Assembly (NCBI GenBank): GCA_964418645.1 | Contig: CAYQME010000061.1 | Span: 1 to 14,382, forward strand | From: JAADHG01 sp964418645 | Lineage (GTDB): Bacteria; Bacteroidota; Bacteroidia; Flavobacteriales; Flavobacteriaceae | Direction of reading: 5' to 3' | DNA length: 14,382 bases | Part shown: piece by piece, positions 1 through 8,250 of the stretch | Layout of the letters: every line of letters begins with the position of its first letter | How positions within the stretch are numbered: position 1 is the first letter of the stretch | Notes under the pieces: model-generated | What the model saw: only the letters and a program-made list of their open reading frames with translations | What the model was told of the DNA's origin: nothing | Databases searched by the model: none | Translations under genes and position numbers: made by a program

Positions 1-3000
1 GGAGAGGTTTCTAACTCTTGCATTGCTGTTTGGTAAGGTTTCCACTCCTCATTAAAAAATGTGTTAGTTTTACCCAGGGCATCGTTTAAAGCATCTTTTG
101 CATGTTGTATTAAAGTGCGCTCAGTAGATGTTAACCCGTTTGGTCTAGATCCTGCATAAAATCCTGCGTTACCAATACGCTGATTTATATTAACATTTGG
201 ATCACTGGTAATACCTTGTCTTTTATCTTCTTTGCCTAAATAAATTGCTAGAATGGTATCAAGTTTTTTGATAATATCTTTTGAAGCTTTGATTTGATCT
301 TTATACTTTTTCTTATCTAATTTTGCTAAACTTTTACTGTAATCAGTTGCTATATTTTTACTTTCTACCAATTGTTTTACGGCATCTGCTGCAGTTTGTC
401 TGATATGTTGAATTTCTTTAGAAGCATTATAAGCTTCATTAATTGCTTTAGAAGAAACAGTTAAACGTGGATCACTTTTTACAGTTATCATTTCTTCTGA
501 TGTTTGATTTCCAAAACTCATAACTACTTTATATGTTCCTGGTTTTACACGTGTTCCTCCAGATTCTCCACGACGTTTTCGGATAGTTCTAGAGGGTCTG
601 TCTCCACCTTTTTCATCCATAAACCATCTCCATTTATACACACCACTCTCTTTTGGAGCTTTCCGTTTCAAAGTTCTAATTAATCTATCTCCATCATAAA
701 TTTTCATGGTTAATGAATCCCATTTTACTTTTTTTTCGTCTTTTTGAGAAGAATCTTTTTCATCATCATCTTTCTTCTTATTATCTTTTTTATCTTCTTC
801 TTTATTCTTTTCTATGGTTACATAATAAGAAAGATGAGCACCACGACCACGATTTTCACCATTAAAAAGAGCATCGCCACCAAAACGACTTCCTGTTGCT
901 TCCTGATAAGCAGCTTGATACGCAGTTGGAGGTTCGAATAATTCTAATTTAGTATTTAGAATTTGACTATTTTTTGCTATTGCTCTTAAAGGTCTAATGT
1001 CATCTAAAACCCAAGCTGCACGACCAAAAGTACCAATAACTAAATCATTTTCGCGAGGATGAATCACTAAATCTTTTACTGAAACTGTAGGAAAGCCTTC
1101 CGTCCATTTAGTCCATTTTTCTCCAGCATTTACTGAAATATATAATCCATCATCAGTGCCTAAAAACATGAGGTTTGGTTCTTCTATATCTTCTATTATT
1201 GATAACGCATAGCTTTCGACATCATTTTTATCTACAATACGTTTCCAAGTTTTACCATAATCTTTAGTTCTGAAAGCATATGGAGTAAAATTAAAGCGTC
1301 TATAATCGTTAGCAACTAATAATGCTTCACCTTTGTTTTTATTTGAAGCTTTTATTTGTGGAATCCAACTACCTGCTGGTAAACCTTTAATGTTTTTTGA
1401 AACATCTGTCCAGTTAGCTCCTCCGTTTTGTGTGTATTGAACACGACCATCATCTGTCCCAACCCAAAGCATGTCTTTTTCAATTGGTGATGGTTCAATT
1501 ACAATGACAGTAGTATAATTTTCAGCACCTGTAGCATCCATACTTAAGCCACCACTTTCATCTTGTTTTTGTTTTTCTGGATCGTTGGTCGTTAAATCGG
1601 GAGAAATAACTTTCCAAGTTAACCCTTTATCTGTTGATTTGTGTACAAATTGACTTCCGAAGTAAATAGTACTGTTATTAAATGGGTCAATATTAATGGC
1701 CGAATTCCAATTAAATCGAAGTTTTACATCAGCATCAGGATGAGTTGGCCGTACAATATAGTTATTACCTGTTTGCCAATCGTAGCGAGTTACAAATCCT
1801 TGTTGACTCATAGTCCATCCATAGCGAGAATCGTCTCGATCTGGAACCACATCAAACCCATCGCCAAAACTTATTTCTTGCCAATAACTATTACGAATAC
1901 CTTGTGTTCGCCACACGTAAGCAGGACCTCTCCAAGACCCATTATCTTGCATGCCTCCATACACATTATAAGGATATTCATTATCTACTGCAATATGATA
2001 AAATTGCGCGACAGGTAAGTTGCCTATAAAACGCCATGTTTTCCCACCGTCTTTAGTAATGTTCATTCCGCCATCATTACCATCCATCATAAATTGACCA
2101 TTGGTTGGATGAATCCACCACGCATGATGATCGGGATGCACACCATTGCTTACGCCATATGCTGGCATGAGTTGTGAAAAGTTTTTTCCACCATCCTCAC
2201 TAACATTTACATAGGTAAATACCGAATAAATTCTATTTTCATTTTCTGGATCTACGCGAATATCAGAATAATAAAACGGTCTATTGCCAATACCACCAGA
2301 GCCTCTTCCGCTAGAATTATCGTTTACTTTTTTCCATTTAAAACCACCATCCACACTTTTGTAAAGGGCATTCTTTTTGGCTTCAATTAAAGCATATACA
2401 ATGTTTGGTTTGTTTGCAGCAATAGCAATACCTATTCTACCTAAGTTACCTTTGGGTAAACCACCTTCATCACTTAGTTTTTTCCAGGTTTCTCCGCCAT
2501 CAAAAGTGATATGTAACCCTGAACCTTTACCACCTGATTTAAAAAACCAAGGGTCACGTTTGTGTTCCCACATAGCAGCAATGAGCTTATTAGGATTTGT
2601 TGGATCCATCACCAAATCGGCAGCACCAGTTTTATTATTTGCAAACAAAATTTTGTGCCATGTTTTTCCGCCATCAGTAGTTTTAAAAACACCACGTTCA
2701 GGATGTTCTCCCCAAGGCGAACCAATAGCAGCTACATAAACAATGTCTGGATTTGTTGGATCGATAATGACACGATGAATGTGTCTGGTTTTCTCCAGTC
2801 CCATAGATGTCCAGCTTTTTCCACCGTCAAGCGATTTATATATTCCGTAACCACCATTTAAACTATTTCTTGGGTTTCCTTCGCCAGTACCAACCCAAAT
2901 TACACTTGGGTTTGATTGTTGAATCGCAACAGCTCCAATAGAAGCAGTAACTTCTTTTTCAAAAATAGGAGTCCATTTAATTCCTCCAGAAGTCGATTTC

Positions 3001-3197
3001 CATAAACCTCCTGAGGCTGTACCTACATACATAATATCTGGGTTGCTGGTAACTACATCGATGGCAGTTACACGACCAGACATGCCACCAGGACCAATGT
3101 TTCGAGGTTTCATATTTTTTACTAAATCCATTGATAATTCTTGTGCAGAAAGTAGCGTAATGCACAATAGCATTGCTAGAGAGATAACTTTTTTCAT
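1..3197 (-). CDS. Secreted VPS10/sortilin-like Asp-box beta-propeller protein (3' end cut by window edge)
   Basis: The frame is open from the ATG at 3195-3197 to the left edge, giving 1065 codons with no stop, so the C-terminus is missing. A signal peptide (MKKVISLAMLLCITLLSA, then Gln19) points to export. Residues about 65-700 hold about eleven Asp-box repeats of the form S/T-x-D-G-G-x-x-W, for example SLDGGKSW (122-129), TTDGGKTW (173-180), TKDGGKTW (381-388) and STDKGLTW (521-528). They are often about 50 residues apart, which indicates one or two large beta-propellers. A Lys/Asp-rich linker (about 797-823) leads to a short beta-rich segment like a FlgD-type Ig domain (about 825-910) and then a charged helical region. 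Relatives are often annotated as glycosyl hydrolase or sortilin-like (VPS10/BNR) proteins, but Asp boxes alone do not show enzymatic activity. The substrate or partner is unknown. The neighbouring secreted peptidases suggest a role in handling external protein, which is inference. Confidence 0.88.
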   Translation of the reverse strand, partial: MKKVISLAMLLCITLLSAQELSMDLVKNMKPRNIGPGGMSGRVTAIDVVTSNPDIMYVGTASGGLWKSTSGGIKWTPIFEKEVTASIGAVAIQQSNPSVIWVGTGEGNPRNSLNGGYGIYKSLDGGKSWTSMGLEKTRHIHRVIIDPTNPDIVYVAAIGSPWGEHPERGVFKTTDGGKTWHKILFANNKTGAADLVMDPTNPNKLIAAMWEHKRDPWFFKSGGKGSGLHITFDGGETWKKLSDEGGLPKGNLGRIGIAIAANKPNIVYALIEAKKNALYKSVDGGFKWKKVNDNSSGRGSGGIGNRPFYYSDIRVDPENENRIYSVFTYVNVSEDGGKNFSQLMPAYGVSNGVHPDHHAWWIHPTNGQFMMDGNDGGMNITKDGGKTWRFIGNLPVAQFYHIAVDNEYPYNVYGGMQDNGSWRGPAYVWRTQGIRNSYWQEISFGDGFDVVPDRDDSRYGWTMSQQGFVTRYDWQTGNNYIVRPTHPDADVKLRFNWNSAINIDPFNNSTIYFGSQFVHKSTDKGLTWKVISPDLTTNDPEKQKQDESGGLSMDATGAENYTTVIVIEPSPIEKDMLWVGTDDGRVQYTQNGGANWTDVSKNIKGLPAGSWIPQIKASNKNKGEALLVANDYRRFNFTPYAFRTKDYGKTWKRIVDKNDVESYALSIIEDIEEPNLMFLGTDDGLYISVNAGEKWTKWTEGFPTVSVKDLVIHPRENDLVIGTFGRAAWVLDDIRPLRAIAKNSQILNTKLELFEPPTAYQAAYQEATGSRFGGDALFNGENRGRGAHLSYYVTIEKNKEEDKKDNKKKDDDEKDSSQKDEKKVKWDSLTMKIYDGDRLIRTLKRKAPKESGVYKWRWFMDEKGGDRPSRTIRKRRGESGGTRVKPGTYKVVMSFGNQTSEEMITVKSDPRLTVSSKAINEAYNASKEIQHIRQTAADAVKQLVESKNIATDYSKSLAKLDKKKYKDQIKASKDIIKKLDTILAIYLGKEDKRQGITSDPNVNINQRIGNAGFYAGSRPNGLTSTERTLIQHAKDALNDALGKTNTFFNEEWKPYQTAMQELETS

Positions 3198-3227
3198 TTG
3201 AGTTTTTAGGTTAGTTATTCGAAGCAC

Positions 3228-3235
3228 TAAAGTTA
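3228..3235 (-). promoter_or_regulatory. Putative -7 promoter element of the Asp-box protein gene
   Basis: Read on the minus strand this is TAACTTTA, a 7-of-8 match to the Bacteroidota -7 consensus TAnnTTTG. It lies 30 bases upstream of the ATG at 3197. It sits in a 14-base block (3222-3235) that recurs exactly upstream of the gene starting at 8085. No TTG -33 box is evident at the usual distance, so this is tentative. The 79-base gap (3198-3276) contains nothing else that I recognise. Confidence 0.4.
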
Positions 3236-3276
3236 ATGAAAAGTGGCTATGATTTTCTTAATGAGATGTTAATGAA

Positions 3277-3840
3277 TTAAGGCGTTTTTTTATTTAATTT
3301 ACAAAACTCAATAATTTTTTCAATTCGGTTTTGTCTGGTTGCTTCTCGTTTGGCTTGGTTAAGCCAATACAAATAGGATTTTCGATATCCTTTGGAAAAT
3401 GCTTCATAGTTTTTATAAGCTATTTTGTTTTTGTTAAATGCTTCTTTTAAATCTTTTGGAATTATCAAATTTTCTACATCATCTAAAGCTGTCCAAGAAC
3501 CATCTTTTTTAGCGATTTTAATTTTAGACAAACCACTTTCGTGCATTAAGTTGCCTTTTTGCAACTGCAAAATATATTTTTTATTAAGAGCACTCCAAAC
3601 GCTTTTTGGTCGTCTGGGGCAGAAGTATTGTCGACGCTTTCCATTGCCCAAGCTTTTTACAGTAGAATCTATCCAACCAAAACAAAGTGCAACCTTAACC
3701 GCATCTTCCCAACGCATGGTTGGCACTTTTAACTCTAGTTTGTAGAAGATTAAAAAGACGCCATTTGACGAGTCATAATTTTGTAGTAACCAATCATACC
3801 ACTCCACATCTCGAGGAAAAAAGAGCTCAGGTTTTTCCAT
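3277..3840 (-). CDS. YdeI/OmpD-associated (OmdA) family protein
   Basis: This 187-residue protein has no signal peptide and is likely cytosolic. It shows the features of the YdeI/OmpD-associated family (often named bacteriocin-protection protein): an N-terminal segment with FPRDVEWYDWL, the core ALCFGWIDSTVK (51-62), the basic PRRPKSVWSALN (75-86), and a C-terminal helix ending SYLYWLNQAKREATRQNRIE (155-174). The length is typical for the family. The biochemical role of the family is poorly known; the name comes from enterobacterial phenotypes and should not be taken as proof of bacteriocin resistance. The gene starts only 5 bases after the stop of the upstream M1 peptidase, so it is very probably cotranscribed with the exported peptidases, although it is the only member without an export signal. 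Confidence 0.85.
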   Translation of the reverse strand: MEKPELFFPRDVEWYDWLLQNYDSSNGVFLIFYKLELKVPTMRWEDAVKVALCFGWIDSTVKSLGNGKRRQYFCPRRPKSVWSALNKKYILQLQKGNLMHESGLSKIKIAKKDGSWTALDDVENLIIPKDLKEAFNKNKIAYKNYEAFSKGYRKSYLYWLNQAKREATRQNRIEKIIEFCKLNKKTP

Positions 3841-3845
3841 TTTTG

Positions 3846-5477
3846 CTATTGCTTTAGCGTATTTATATAAAAATTTCGATTTGCAACTATTGTAGTTTTA
3901 TTAGAACTTACAGCTTTTGTTTGCCAGTTGTTGGTGGGTTGTATCCATTGTTCTTTATCATCAATAATCACTTGTATTGGCATATCGAAATCATGAACAA
4001 TGTCAATCCATCTATAACTAAGAATCTTGTTTTTAATTTTATACTCTAATGTTGGAATTCTGATGTCTCTTAAATACTGGTTAAAAAAAGCAGTTAAATC
4101 TATACCTGTTTGCTGGCACAAAAAATCTTCAATGTCTTGAGTTGTTACAGTTTGATGGTAAAACGTTTTATTTAATCCACGTAAAATATGTCGCCATTTT
4201 TTATCATCTTCAATTAGTTGCCTCAATGTATGTAGCATATTGGCTCCTTTATAATACATATCACTAGACCCTTCTTTATTTACATTATAAGGGCCTATTA
4301 TAGGTTTGTCATTACGAATATTTTTACGAGTTCCTATAACATAATCGGCAGAAGCTTCTTTCCCATAATAATAATCTAAGAATAAATTTTCGGAGTAAGC
4401 AGTAAAACCTTCGTGTATCCACATATCGGCAACATCTTTGTAGGTGATATTATTGGCGAACCATTCATGTCCCGATTCATGAATAATGATAAAATCAAAC
4501 TTTAATCCCCAACCTGTACCAGACAAATCTCTCCCCAAATATCCGTTTTGATATTTATTGCCATAAGTTACCGAACTTTGATGCTCCATCCCTAAGTAAG
4601 GAACTTCAACCAATTTAAAGCTATCTTCATAAAACGGATAAGGACCAAACCAATTTTCAAAGGCTTTCATCATTTTAAGGGCTTCTCTAAAATGTTTTTT
4701 AGCTTTTTCAAGATTATCTTTAAGCACATAATAGTCCATATCTAAATCTCCTTTTTCACCTTGATATACTTCAGAAAAATGAACATAATCACCAATATTT
4801 ACATTAACACCATAATTGTTAATAGGATTATTGACAAACCAATTATAGGTTGTCGTATCATCATCGTGTTCTTCAATACTTCGCAGTCTGCCATTAGAAA
4901 CATTCATTAAGTTTTTAGGAACATTTACACTAATAAGCATACTATCTACTTCATCGTACATGTGGTCTTTATTTGGCCACCAAACACTGGCTCCTAAACC
5001 TTGACACGAAGTTGCTACAAAATGATTGCCATTAGTGTCTTTTTTCCATGAAAATCCACCATCCCAAGGAGCTCGAACAGCTTCTTTAGGTTTGCCTTCA
5101 TAATACACTTCCAAACTTTGTATGCTTCCTATTGATTGAGGATTTTTTAAAGTAATAAAATGCGCCTTACCATCGTGACGAACAGATAATTCTTGACCAT
5201 CCTGAATAACTTTTGTAATAATTAAAGGTGGCTGCAAATCTATTTGCATAACATTATTTACTTCTAATACCTTATATTGAACCGTATTTTTTCCTTTAAT
5301 GAATTTATCATCTGGTTTTACAGATATATCAAGATGATAATACGTTAAATCCCACCATTCTCGTTCTGGTGTTATTGAACCTCGCAATGTATCTTGATGT
5401 GTAAAACTACTTTCTTGAGAAAAAACAGTAACACTAGAAAATAGGATAAAACTAAAAAGTAATTTTAGGTAGTTCAT
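3846..5477 (-). CDS. Secreted M1-family zinc metallopeptidase (aminopeptidase-like)
   Basis: This 543-residue protein starts with a clear signal peptide (cleavage expected near VFS-QES, residues 18-23), so it acts in the periplasm or outside the cell. An N-terminal beta-rich domain (about 40-235) is followed by the gluzincin catalytic domain. The zinc site HExxH is at 333-337 (HESGH) and the third ligand Glu356 lies in WIHEGF, at exactly the M1 spacing of 18 intervening residues. The substrate-amine motif usually written GxMEN is GMEH here (296-299), with its Glu kept. Tyr408 in YYKG fits the transition-state tyrosine. The helical C-terminal domain of large M1 enzymes is mostly absent, giving a short form. 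No type IX secretion C-terminal domain is visible. It lies 18 bases after the M28 gene and 5 bases before the YdeI-like gene, consistent with one operon. Exact peptide specificity cannot be read from sequence. Confidence 0.93.
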   Translation of the reverse strand: MNYLKLLFSFILFSSVTVFSQESSFTHQDTLRGSITPEREWWDLTYYHLDISVKPDDKFIKGKNTVQYKVLEVNNVMQIDLQPPLIITKVIQDGQELSVRHDGKAHFITLKNPQSIGSIQSLEVYYEGKPKEAVRAPWDGGFSWKKDTNGNHFVATSCQGLGASVWWPNKDHMYDEVDSMLISVNVPKNLMNVSNGRLRSIEEHDDDTTTYNWFVNNPINNYGVNVNIGDYVHFSEVYQGEKGDLDMDYYVLKDNLEKAKKHFREALKMMKAFENWFGPYPFYEDSFKLVEVPYLGMEHQSSVTYGNKYQNGYLGRDLSGTGWGLKFDFIIIHESGHEWFANNITYKDVADMWIHEGFTAYSENLFLDYYYGKEASADYVIGTRKNIRNDKPIIGPYNVNKEGSSDMYYKGANMLHTLRQLIEDDKKWRHILRGLNKTFYHQTVTTQDIEDFLCQQTGIDLTAFFNQYLRDIRIPTLEYKIKNKILSYRWIDIVHDFDMPIQVIIDDKEQWIQPTNNWQTKAVSSNKTTIVANRNFYINTLKQ

Positions 5478-5495
5478 AGCACAATATTAATGTAT

Positions 5496-6830
5496 TTAGT
5501 CTCTAAACGTTTTGTTTGGAAACACAACAGGACTTTCATAACCATCTTTTCCAACTGAAGCTACACCAAAGAAAAAATTATCAATGACAATACCGTCTAA
5601 AGTAAATTCGGAAACATCTCCTACATACCGACTATTATCCCAAGTTGGAGATGTAGTATCTCTCCAATAGATTTTATAGCCAACAGCACCATCAACTTTA
5701 TCCCATTTAAATTTAGCAGCAGGTTTTACAATACCACCAATAGCCAGATTTTTTGGCGGTGGTGGTGCAGAAGCTAAACTTGCCAAATTAATGGCATTGA
5801 CAGCTGTTAGCTTTTTAGCATAATCAAAATTCACATGTTCAAAGGTGTCGCCATAAGCAATACCATTTTCTACCCGAATATCTTGATGTTGTTGTGTGTA
5901 ATTTTCATGAGCCTCCATAATACGAATTCCAGCATAACCAGCATCGTTAAAGGGACGATGATGACCACCACGACCAAAACGATCTAAACGGTAAACCATC
6001 ATAGGATTCATTTCAGGCATATAGGTTTTTACATTTTTATGAATATATCTCGCCAACTGACGGGATATTCCATCGACTTCACCACCATAAAAACGACGCA
6101 TTCTACGTTCACGTTCGGTTTCAGTTGGAGGCACAGGTTCGGAGAAAATTCTAAAAGTTCTATTATCAATAACACCATCAACACCTTTAATGTTTCCAAT
6201 CATGTCGTTATTCATAATTCCAATAATATTCCAACTATTATTTTTGGCATATTCAGCGAACCCTTTACCGCCATAAAGTCCTTGTTCTTCGCCTGCTAAA
6301 CCCAAATAAATAATACTGCTCTCAAATTGATATTTACTTAATACTCTAGCAGCTTCAATTGTTCCAGCCATTCCTGATGCATTATCGTTAGCACCTGGAG
6401 ATGTTGAAGTGAAATCGGTTGGATCAGACACACGAGAATCAATATCACCACTCATAATGATATATCGATTTGGGTATTTTGTACCACGTTGAATAGCGAC
6501 AACGTTAACCACCCAAACATCATGGACAATACGTGCATTATCTCCTTTTGGGATAAGATTTTTTTGATAAAACACCTTTAAACAATCACTACAATTGGAT
6601 GAGATGTTTTCGAATTCAGATTTAATCCAGCGTCTTGCTGCTCCAATACCACGCGTTTCAGAAAGTGTATCGCTCAACGTATGTCGTGTGCCAAAGTCGA
6701 CTAAAGTTTTGACGTCTTGTTTAATGCGTTCGGCTGAGACATCATCAATAATATCATATATTTTTTGGTCAGTTTGAGAAAAGCTACTTATTGCAAATAA
6801 GAGTAGGGTTGTGGTTAGTAAATGTTTCAT
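5496..6830 (-). CDS. Secreted M28-family metallopeptidase with C-terminal fibronectin III-like domain
   Basis: This is a 444-residue protein with a signal peptide ending near SFS-QTD (about residue 19). The M28 di-zinc core is present: bridging Asp149 in GANDNASG, the Glu181-Glu182 pair in LAGEEQG (catalytic base and zinc ligand), Asp209 in NNDMIG and His315 in YTQQHQD. The first ligand position, normally His in a GGHxDS-type motif, is Asp129 in MSGDIDSR. It is placed 20 residues before the bridging Asp, exactly as the His is in Aeromonas aminopeptidase. After a Pro stretch (355-359) a fibronectin III-like domain (about 360-440) ends the protein. Cys80 and Cys83 may form a disulfide. The likely role is an exported aminopeptidase or carboxypeptidase for peptides. 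Activity is probable because all other metal ligands remain, but the metal site may be altered. It is 25 bases downstream of the propeller gene and 18 bases upstream of the M1 gene. Confidence 0.92.
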   Translation of the reverse strand: MKHLLTTTLLLFAISSFSQTDQKIYDIIDDVSAERIKQDVKTLVDFGTRHTLSDTLSETRGIGAARRWIKSEFENISSNCSDCLKVFYQKNLIPKGDNARIVHDVWVVNVVAIQRGTKYPNRYIIMSGDIDSRVSDPTDFTSTSPGANDNASGMAGTIEAARVLSKYQFESSIIYLGLAGEEQGLYGGKGFAEYAKNNSWNIIGIMNNDMIGNIKGVDGVIDNRTFRIFSEPVPPTETERERRMRRFYGGEVDGISRQLARYIHKNVKTYMPEMNPMMVYRLDRFGRGGHHRPFNDAGYAGIRIMEAHENYTQQHQDIRVENGIAYGDTFEHVNFDYAKKLTAVNAINLASLASAPPPPKNLAIGGIVKPAAKFKWDKVDGAVGYKIYWRDTTSPTWDNSRYVGDVSEFTLDGIVIDNFFFGVASVGKDGYESPVVFPNKTFRD

Positions 6831-6855
6831 TGTATTATAGTTTGGTATAGTTAAT

Positions 6856-8085
6856 TTATTGGATGAATGTTACTTTTTTAATTATACCATTTTCTACTTC
6901 ATAAATGGCGACTGCATTATAAATTTTACCGTTAATGGTTACTTGCTCTTCGTCAATCACTTTGTTTCCAATAACGATTCGATTTTTTATATATGCATGT
7001 AAATCTGGTGTGTTTTTAAAGAATGTATCATAACTTTTTCGTATAGATTTTTGTCCTACGGATTTTAATTTTTCTGGATAATCGTAGAGTTTAATGTCAC
7101 TTGCATAAGTCGCCATAAAGGCATCGATATCCCTGTTATTATATGCTTCAAGTTGTATTTGTACAATTTTTTCAGCATACGAAACCGTTTCTTTATTGGA
7201 TGAATTTGTAGCTTCTGAATCTGAAACTTTTCCACCTTCACCAACTAAAACGAGTTTTATTCCGTCTGGACTTACTGCCAGACGTGTAATGTTAGATATA
7301 TCATATTCTTCGAGAGAAGCAACTTCAATCCAATCTTTAGCGTTGTTATTTTTATAGAGTTTATCACCTTTTCCCATTAGCATTGTGCTTTGAGATAACC
7401 AACACATATCATCAGAATTAGGAAGCGTTGCTACAATCGATTTAGTTTTATATGAAATTGGATCAAACGATTTAATGTCCCATAAACTGTCATTTGCTTT
7501 CGAAATGTAGCTTACCAAATTTGTATTAGGGATTTTGTGAAGTGAACGCCCCACTTTGGCTTCAATTTTGTAGTTTTCCTTCTCTTTAAAATTTGTTACG
7601 TATAGTGACATACTTCCATCTTCTAAAACAGAAGATGCAAGAATATCTGCATTATACCAAACATGATAACCGATAATAACATCATCAACTAAAACTTCAG
7701 ATTCACCATTCCTTAAATTGTATTTGTATAGTTTTTGAGCTCCATCTTCATCCAAGCGAATTGCAGAAACAGCTTTTTGATTAGGAATTTTTAAAGGTGA
7801 ATATTCACTACCTTCAGTAAGGTTTATGTAGACTTTAGAATCGTATGGAATTGTGTATTTTACAATATCAGTTTGTCCTTTTCGTGTTCCAGCATAGAGA
7901 ATAGTATTGTTATCTAAAAAGGAAGGCTGATTATCATAGCCTTCATTATTTGAAATGTTTTTTATGTTGGATAACTCAAAGTTTCCATTTTCGGTACTTA
8001 AATCAAATAAAAAAATATCTGTATTAGGTTGTGAGAAACTGTAAAGCGTAGCTAAAAATGAAAGAAATAAAAGATAACGTTGCAT
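6856..8085 (-). CDS. Secreted beta-propeller (TolB/PD40-like) protein fused to a SnoaL/NTF2-like domain
   Basis: The start is taken as the ATG at 8083-8085 (MQRYLLFL...). A TTG two codons upstream is in frame but less likely. The product has 409 residues. A signal peptide ends near SFS-QPN (about residue 18). Residues about 20-285 contain repeated short beta segments such as QPSFLDNNTILYAGTRKG and ITRLAVSPDGIKLVLVG, typical of TolB/WD40-like propeller blades. After a Ser/Asn-rich linker (about 285-300) the last 110 residues form an NTF2/SnoaL-like domain, with AYNNRDIDAFMATYASDI and ending VENGIIKKVTFI. This cone-shaped fold often binds small ligands or is a minor enzyme domain. No catalytic residues can be assigned. 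As the first gene of a run of closely spaced genes with two peptidases, it may act as a binding or assembly partner for them; this is inference. Confidence 0.82.
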   Translation of the reverse strand: MQRYLLFLSFLATLYSFSQPNTDIFLFDLSTENGNFELSNIKNISNNEGYDNQPSFLDNNTILYAGTRKGQTDIVKYTIPYDSKVYINLTEGSEYSPLKIPNQKAVSAIRLDEDGAQKLYKYNLRNGESEVLVDDVIIGYHVWYNADILASSVLEDGSMSLYVTNFKEKENYKIEAKVGRSLHKIPNTNLVSYISKANDSLWDIKSFDPISYKTKSIVATLPNSDDMCWLSQSTMLMGKGDKLYKNNNAKDWIEVASLEEYDISNITRLAVSPDGIKLVLVGEGGKVSDSEATNSSNKETVSYAEKIVQIQLEAYNNRDIDAFMATYASDIKLYDYPEKLKSVGQKSIRKSYDTFFKNTPDLHAYIKNRIVIGNKVIDEEQVTINGKIYNAVAIYEVENGIIKKVTFIQ

Positions 8086-8102
8086 ATTCAAAATTTAAGC
8101 AC

Positions 8103-8110
8103 TAAAGTTA
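8103..8110 (-). promoter_or_regulatory. Putative -7 promoter element of the propeller/peptidase operon
   Basis: On the minus strand this reads TAACTTTA, a near match to TAnnTTTG, 17 bases upstream of the ATG at 8085. A TTG (complement of 8126-8128) stands 15 bases further upstream, a little closer than the usual 17-23. The surrounding 14 bases (8097-8110) are identical to a block upstream of the large Asp-box gene. The two promoter elements in 8086-8250 point away from each other. Confidence 0.45.
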
Positions 8111-8218
8111 GTCAATAAGTTATTACAATGCGTTTTAAGTTAATATAATGAAATGTTAAATTATCGGATTTACATTTATATTTTTTAAAAGCCGTGTTAA
8201 GCTTTTCATTTATATTGA

Positions 8219-8226
8219 TACATTTG
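8219..8226 (+). promoter_or_regulatory. Putative -7 promoter element of the plus-strand M1 peptidase gene
   Basis: TACATTTG is an exact match to the Bacteroidota -7 consensus TAnnTTTG. It ends 24 bases before the ATG at 8251, which would give a short leader. No clear TTG -33 box is found at the standard distance; GTG at 8194-8196 is a weak candidate. Confidence 0.5.
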
Positions 8227-8250
8227 TTTCTACTTTAAAATAAGATACCT

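Noticed and set aside
744..941. Plus-strand open frame with a hydrophobic Ile/Phe-rich start
   Set aside because: It is antisense to the Lys/Asp-rich linker of the Asp-box protein. The hydrophobicity is a by-product of reading AAA/GAT codons backwards.
1641..2861. Several plus-strand open frames of about 100-125 codons
   Set aside because: They are antisense to the Asp-box protein, whose reading frame is continuous and full of family motifs. The antisense products resemble nothing.
2977..3165. Minus-strand open frame of 62 codons near the start of the Asp-box gene
   Set aside because: It is in a different frame from the supported gene, which has its signal peptide and repeats in the other frame.
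8086..8091. TTG start two codons upstream of the propeller gene ATG
   Set aside because: It is in frame, but ATG at 8083-8085 directly precedes a normal signal peptide, and an ATG is more likely than TTG.
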